From positions 1-37,265 of the forward strand of contig CAIOTD010000045.1 in assembly GCA_903861115.1 (NCBI GenBank): a stretch of DNA of 37,265 nucleotides, read 5' to 3'. This DNA comes from an uncultured Burkholderiales bacterium (GTDB lineage Bacteria > Pseudomonadota > Gammaproteobacteria > Burkholderiales > Burkholderiaceae_C). The notes below the pieces were generated by a model. The model was given only the letters and a program-made list of their open reading frames with translations, searched no databases and had not been told where the DNA came from. Positions 34,699 to 37,265 of the stretch are shown here, piece after piece (position 1 is the stretch's first letter; each line of letters opens with the position of its first letter). Made by a program: the position numbers and the translations under genes.

Positions 34699-35757
34699 AT
34701 GAAAATTTTCAGAGGATTTCAGCACCCCGAATTGGCCAAACCTTGTGCGTTGACCATCGGCAATTTTGATGGCGTCCACCGGGGACACCAAGCCATGCTG
34801 GCACTGCTCAATTCAGAAGCACGCCACAGAGGCGTGCCCAGTTGCGTCATGACCTTTGAGCCCCACCCCAGAGAGTTCTTTGCCAAACTCACCCACAACC
34901 CCAACTTGGCTCCCCCTCGGGTTGCCAACTTGAGGGACAAACTGGACGAACTCAGGCGCTGTGGGGTCGATCAGTGTGTGGTTCTCAGGTTTGATGAGCA
35001 ACTGGCCAATCAGTCTCCTCAAGCCTTTGTGCAAGAGGTGTTGGTGCAGGGCTTGGGGGCCAAATACATTTTGGTGGGAGATGACTTTCGCTTTGGCAAA
35101 CAAAGAGCAGGAGACCACCACATGCTCACCCAAATGGGGCAGCAGTTGGGCCTGGATGTGGGCAAAATGAACAGCTACGAGATCTCCTTGCCTAGAAGCA
35201 TTGAGCAGCCCACCCAAGCACAGGCAGAAGGCTTGCACCCCTTTGAGGACAACACGTCCTACACGCCCCTGCGCGTTTCTAGCTCTGCCGTTCGTTTGGC
35301 ACTCAGCAAAGGGCAAATGCAAGAGGCGGCTCAGTTGCTGGGTCGACCCTACGCCATTTCTGGCCATGTGGTCTATGGTCGCCAATTGGGACGAAGCCTG
35401 GACGCGAGAACGCTCAACATCCGCTTTAAAGCCCAAAGTGCGGCCACACAAGGTATTTTTGTGGTCTTGGTGCATGGCCTCTCACCCAAGGCTTTGCACG
35501 GCGTTGCCAATTTTGGCGTTCGTCCAACGCTGGACCCCAACGATGTCAATGGCGGACAGATCTTATTGGAAACACATTGCTTGGATTGGCCCTCGGGGCT
35601 CTCAATAGAGGGCGGCTACGGTAAAATCATTAAAATTGAATTGCTGCACAAACTTCATGATGAACTGAAATACGACAGCTTGGCGGCCTTGCAAAAGGGC
35701 ATTCAAGACGACTGCTTTCGTGCACGTGAGTGGTTTAAACACCTCCCAAGCACCTGA
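34699..35757 (+). CDS. ribF: Bifunctional riboflavin kinase / FAD synthetase
   Basis: A 352-residue enzyme making FMN and FAD from riboflavin. The N-terminal adenylyltransferase domain has GNFDGVHRGH (21-30) and VGDDFRFG (126-133). VSSSAVR (193-199) closes that domain. The C-terminal kinase domain starts near 215. The usual GFPTxN nucleotide/Mg motif reads DARTLN (235-240), keeping Thr and Asn but losing Gly-Phe-Pro. The likely base Glu291 is present. An extra loop (about 164-190) explains part of the above-average length. ATG 34699 is the family start although the frame is open to 34552. ileS follows after 77 nt, the conserved ribF-ileS order. Confidence 0.95.
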   Translation: MKIFRGFQHPELAKPCALTIGNFDGVHRGHQAMLALLNSEARHRGVPSCVMTFEPHPREFFAKLTHNPNLAPPRVANLRDKLDELRRCGVDQCVVLRFDEQLANQSPQAFVQEVLVQGLGAKYILVGDDFRFGKQRAGDHHMLTQMGQQLGLDVGKMNSYEISLPRSIEQPTQAQAEGLHPFEDNTSYTPLRVSSSAVRLALSKGQMQEAAQLLGRPYAISGHVVYGRQLGRSLDARTLNIRFKAQSAATQGIFVVLVHGLSPKALHGVANFGVRPTLDPNDVNGGQILLETHCLDWPSGLSIEGGYGKIIKIELLHKLHDELKYDSLAALQKGIQDDCFRAREWFKHLPST

Positions 35758-35787
35758 ATTGTGTGACAGGCCCCAATTGAGCGCACT

Positions 35788-35816
35788 TTGGCATTTGACT
35801 TTTTTGACTCCATACT
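35788..35816 (+). promoter_or_regulatory. Candidate sigma70 promoter for ileS
   Basis: TTGGCA (35788-35793), a 17-bp spacer and CATACT (35811-35816). Transcription would start near 35823, about 12 nt before the ileS ATG, leaving little room for an SD; none is visible. ileS may also be read from ribF. Confidence 0.5.
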
Positions 35817-35834
35817 TTTTTCTACACCTCTTTC

Positions 35835-37265
35835 ATGACTCAAACCACCGATTACAGAAAAACGCTCAATTTGCCGGACACGCCTTTTCCCATGAGAGGG
35901 GACTTGCCCAAGCGCGAACCCGCATGGGTAAAAAATTGGGCCACTGAGGGCACCTACCAAAAGCTGCGCTTGGCCAGACACGGTGCGCCTTTGTTCGTTT
36001 TGCACGATGGTCCACCCTATGCGAACGGCAAACTGCACATCGGGCATGCATTGAACAAAGTCCTGAAAGACATGATCATCAAATCCAAGCAGCTCGCTGG
36101 TTTTGATGCACAGTACATCCCGGGATGGGACTGCCATGGCTTGCCGATTGAAAACGCCATTGAAAAACTTCACGGTCGCCAACTCAGTCGCGACGACATG
36201 CAAAGCAAAAGCCGTGCTTATGCGAACGAGCAAATTGACCAGCAACGCGAGGACTTTCAGCGCCTAGGGGTGCTTGGTGACTGGCTTCGCCCCTATCGAA
36301 CCATGGACCCGTCCAATGAAGCAGGTCAGTTAAGGGCCTTTAAACGCGTCATTGAGCGCGGCTTTGTCTACCGGGGCTTGAAACCCGTTTACTGGTGCTT
36401 TGACTGCGCGTCCTCTTTGGCCGAATTTGAGATCGAATACGCTGACAAGAAAAGCGACACCTTGGATGTGGCCTTTTTGTGCGCGCAACCGGAGCAGCTC
36501 GCCAAAGCGTTTGGCCTGCAGCATTTAAGCAAACCCGCTTATGCCGTCATTTGGACCACCACGGCATGGACGATTCCTGCCAACCAGGCCTTGAATTTAA
36601 ATGCCGAGCTTGAGTATGCGTTGGTCGACACCGACAAAGGCCTCATGATGGTGGCGAGCGACTTGGTTGAAAAGTCGCTCGAGCGCTGGGCCTTGACGGG
36701 TCAAGTCTTGGCCACCACACAAGGTCAAGCCTTGGCGGGTCTAGAGTTTGATCATCCTTTGTCTCACGTGCACGAAGGCTTCAAGAGACGCTCGCCGATC
36801 TATTTGGCCGACTACGCCACAGCCAACGAGGGCACAGGCATTGTTCACTCGGCCCCGGCCTATGGTGTGGATGACTTCAACAGCTGCAAAGCCCACGGCA
36901 TGGCTTATGACGACATCTTGAACCCCGTTCAAGCCAATGGCGTCTATGCCCAAGATTTTGCGCTCTTTGGTGGACAACACATTTGGAAAGCCATCCCGTC
37001 CATTTTGAGCACCTTAAAAGAGGCAGGCCGTCTTCTTGCCACTCAGCCCATCACCCACAGTTACCCTCACTGCTGGCGTCACAAGACGCCCGTGATTTAC
37101 CGTGCAGCGTCGCAGTGGTTCATCCGAATGGATGAGGGCGAGGGCATTTTCACAAAAGAGAAGTCTCCACAAACACTCCGAGCCTTGGCGCTACAAGCCA
37201 TTGAGCACACCCACTTTTATCCCGCCAACGGGAAAACTCGTTTGAGGGACATGATTGCCAACAGG
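35835..37265 (+). CDS. ileS: Isoleucine--tRNA ligase (N-terminal part, cut by the window edge)
   Basis: The first 477 codons of a class Ia synthetase, open to the last base of the window, so the break is only the window limit. LHIGH (67-71) is the ATP-binding HIGH motif and [10 protein letters not shown] (97-106) follows as in IleRS. The CP1 editing domain shows [10 protein letters not shown] (241-250) and [16 protein letters not shown] (333-348), used to hydrolyse Val-tRNA-Ile. The KMSKS loop and anticodon domain lie beyond the edge. The start at 35835 begins with the normal IleRS N-terminus ([19 protein letters not shown]). Confidence 0.97.
   Translation, partial: MTQTTDYRKTLNLPDTPFPMRGDLPKREPAWVKNWATEGTYQKLRLARHGAPLFVLHDGPPYANGKLHIGHALNKVLKDMIIKSKQLAGFDAQYIPGWDCHGLPIENAIEKLHGRQLSRDDMQSKSRAYANEQIDQQREDFQRLGVLGDWLRPYRTMDPSNEAGQLRAFKRVIERGFVYRGLKPVYWCFDCASSLAEFEIEYADKKSDTLDVAFLCAQPEQLAKAFGLQHLSKPAYAVIWTTTAWTIPANQALNLNAELEYALVDTDKGLMMVASDLVEKSLERWALTGQVLATTQGQALAGLEFDHPLSHVHEGFKRRSPIYLADYATANEGTGIVHSAPAYGVDDFNSCKAHGMAYDDILNPVQANGVYAQDFALFGGQHIWKAIPSILSTLKEAGRLLATQPITHSYPHCWRHKTPVIYRAASQWFIRMDEGEGIFTKEKSPQTLRALALQAIEHTHFYPANGKTRLRDMIANR

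Noticed and set aside
35758-35834. Possible T-box or attenuator for ileS
   Set aside because: The gap is too short for a T-box, and no terminator hairpin is present.

Overview
The window is a dense stretch of ordinary chromosome from a Burkholderiales bacterium, most likely Comamonadaceae. The taxonomic call is an inference. It rests on a DinB with a long N-terminal extension and a thumb-side insertion, an orphan TctC/Bug-type binding protein, the trxB / ftsK-lolA-rarA layout, the valS-galU pair, the LivHMGF transporter and a RibF with a TLN-type kinase motif. GC content is moderate and gaps between genes are short. Many starts are GTG or TTG and Shine-Dalgarno sites are often weak. I see no prophage, insertion sequence, CRISPR array, rRNA or defence island.

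Layout. Positions 1-4.5 kb (+): dinB; then a tight cluster of a low-molecular-weight tyrosine phosphatase, a DUF2237 protein and a photolyase-family protein, followed by a small cysteine-rich unknown. 4.6-8.4 kb (-): queF, an alpha/beta hydrolase and yaaA, then DUF3501 and rubrerythrin. 8.7-13.4 kb (+): a VOC-fold protein, a terminator-like hairpin, valS and galU. 13.4-15.1 kb (-): cysM, a zinc-ribbon Nudix protein and a TusA-like protein, which look like a sulfur/cysteine operon. A tRNA-Leu(CAA) is divergent from cysM. 15.2-20.2 kb: an orphan tricarboxylate-type binding protein, an Old Yellow Enzyme reductase, an SDR-fold dehydratase (-) and a ferredoxin-flavin reductase (+).

20.2-28.2 kb (-) is one unbroken run, ftsK-lolA-rarA-livH-livM-livG-livF, with no gap above 13 nt and several start/stop overlaps. 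It joins chromosome segregation, lipoprotein trafficking, replication-fork repair and amino-acid uptake. 28.4-30.0 kb (+): trxB, then rpmB-rpmG behind a near-consensus sigma70 promoter and closed by two strong terminators. 30.2-33.0 kb (-): a fatty-acid desaturase and an RsmB-type rRNA methyltransferase. 33.0-37.3 kb: DUF1653, purN, a convergent HNH nuclease (-), ribF and the first 477 codons of ileS, which runs off the right edge.

Most of the content is housekeeping. The points most worth following up are the cysteine-rich protein beside the photolyase cluster, the rubrerythrin-DUF3501 pair without its usual Fe-S partner, the HNH nuclease with a TTG start and strong SD, the hairpins at valS and rpmB, and the nearly abutting divergent starts at 32,964/32,985. 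None of these amounts to proof of a new system.
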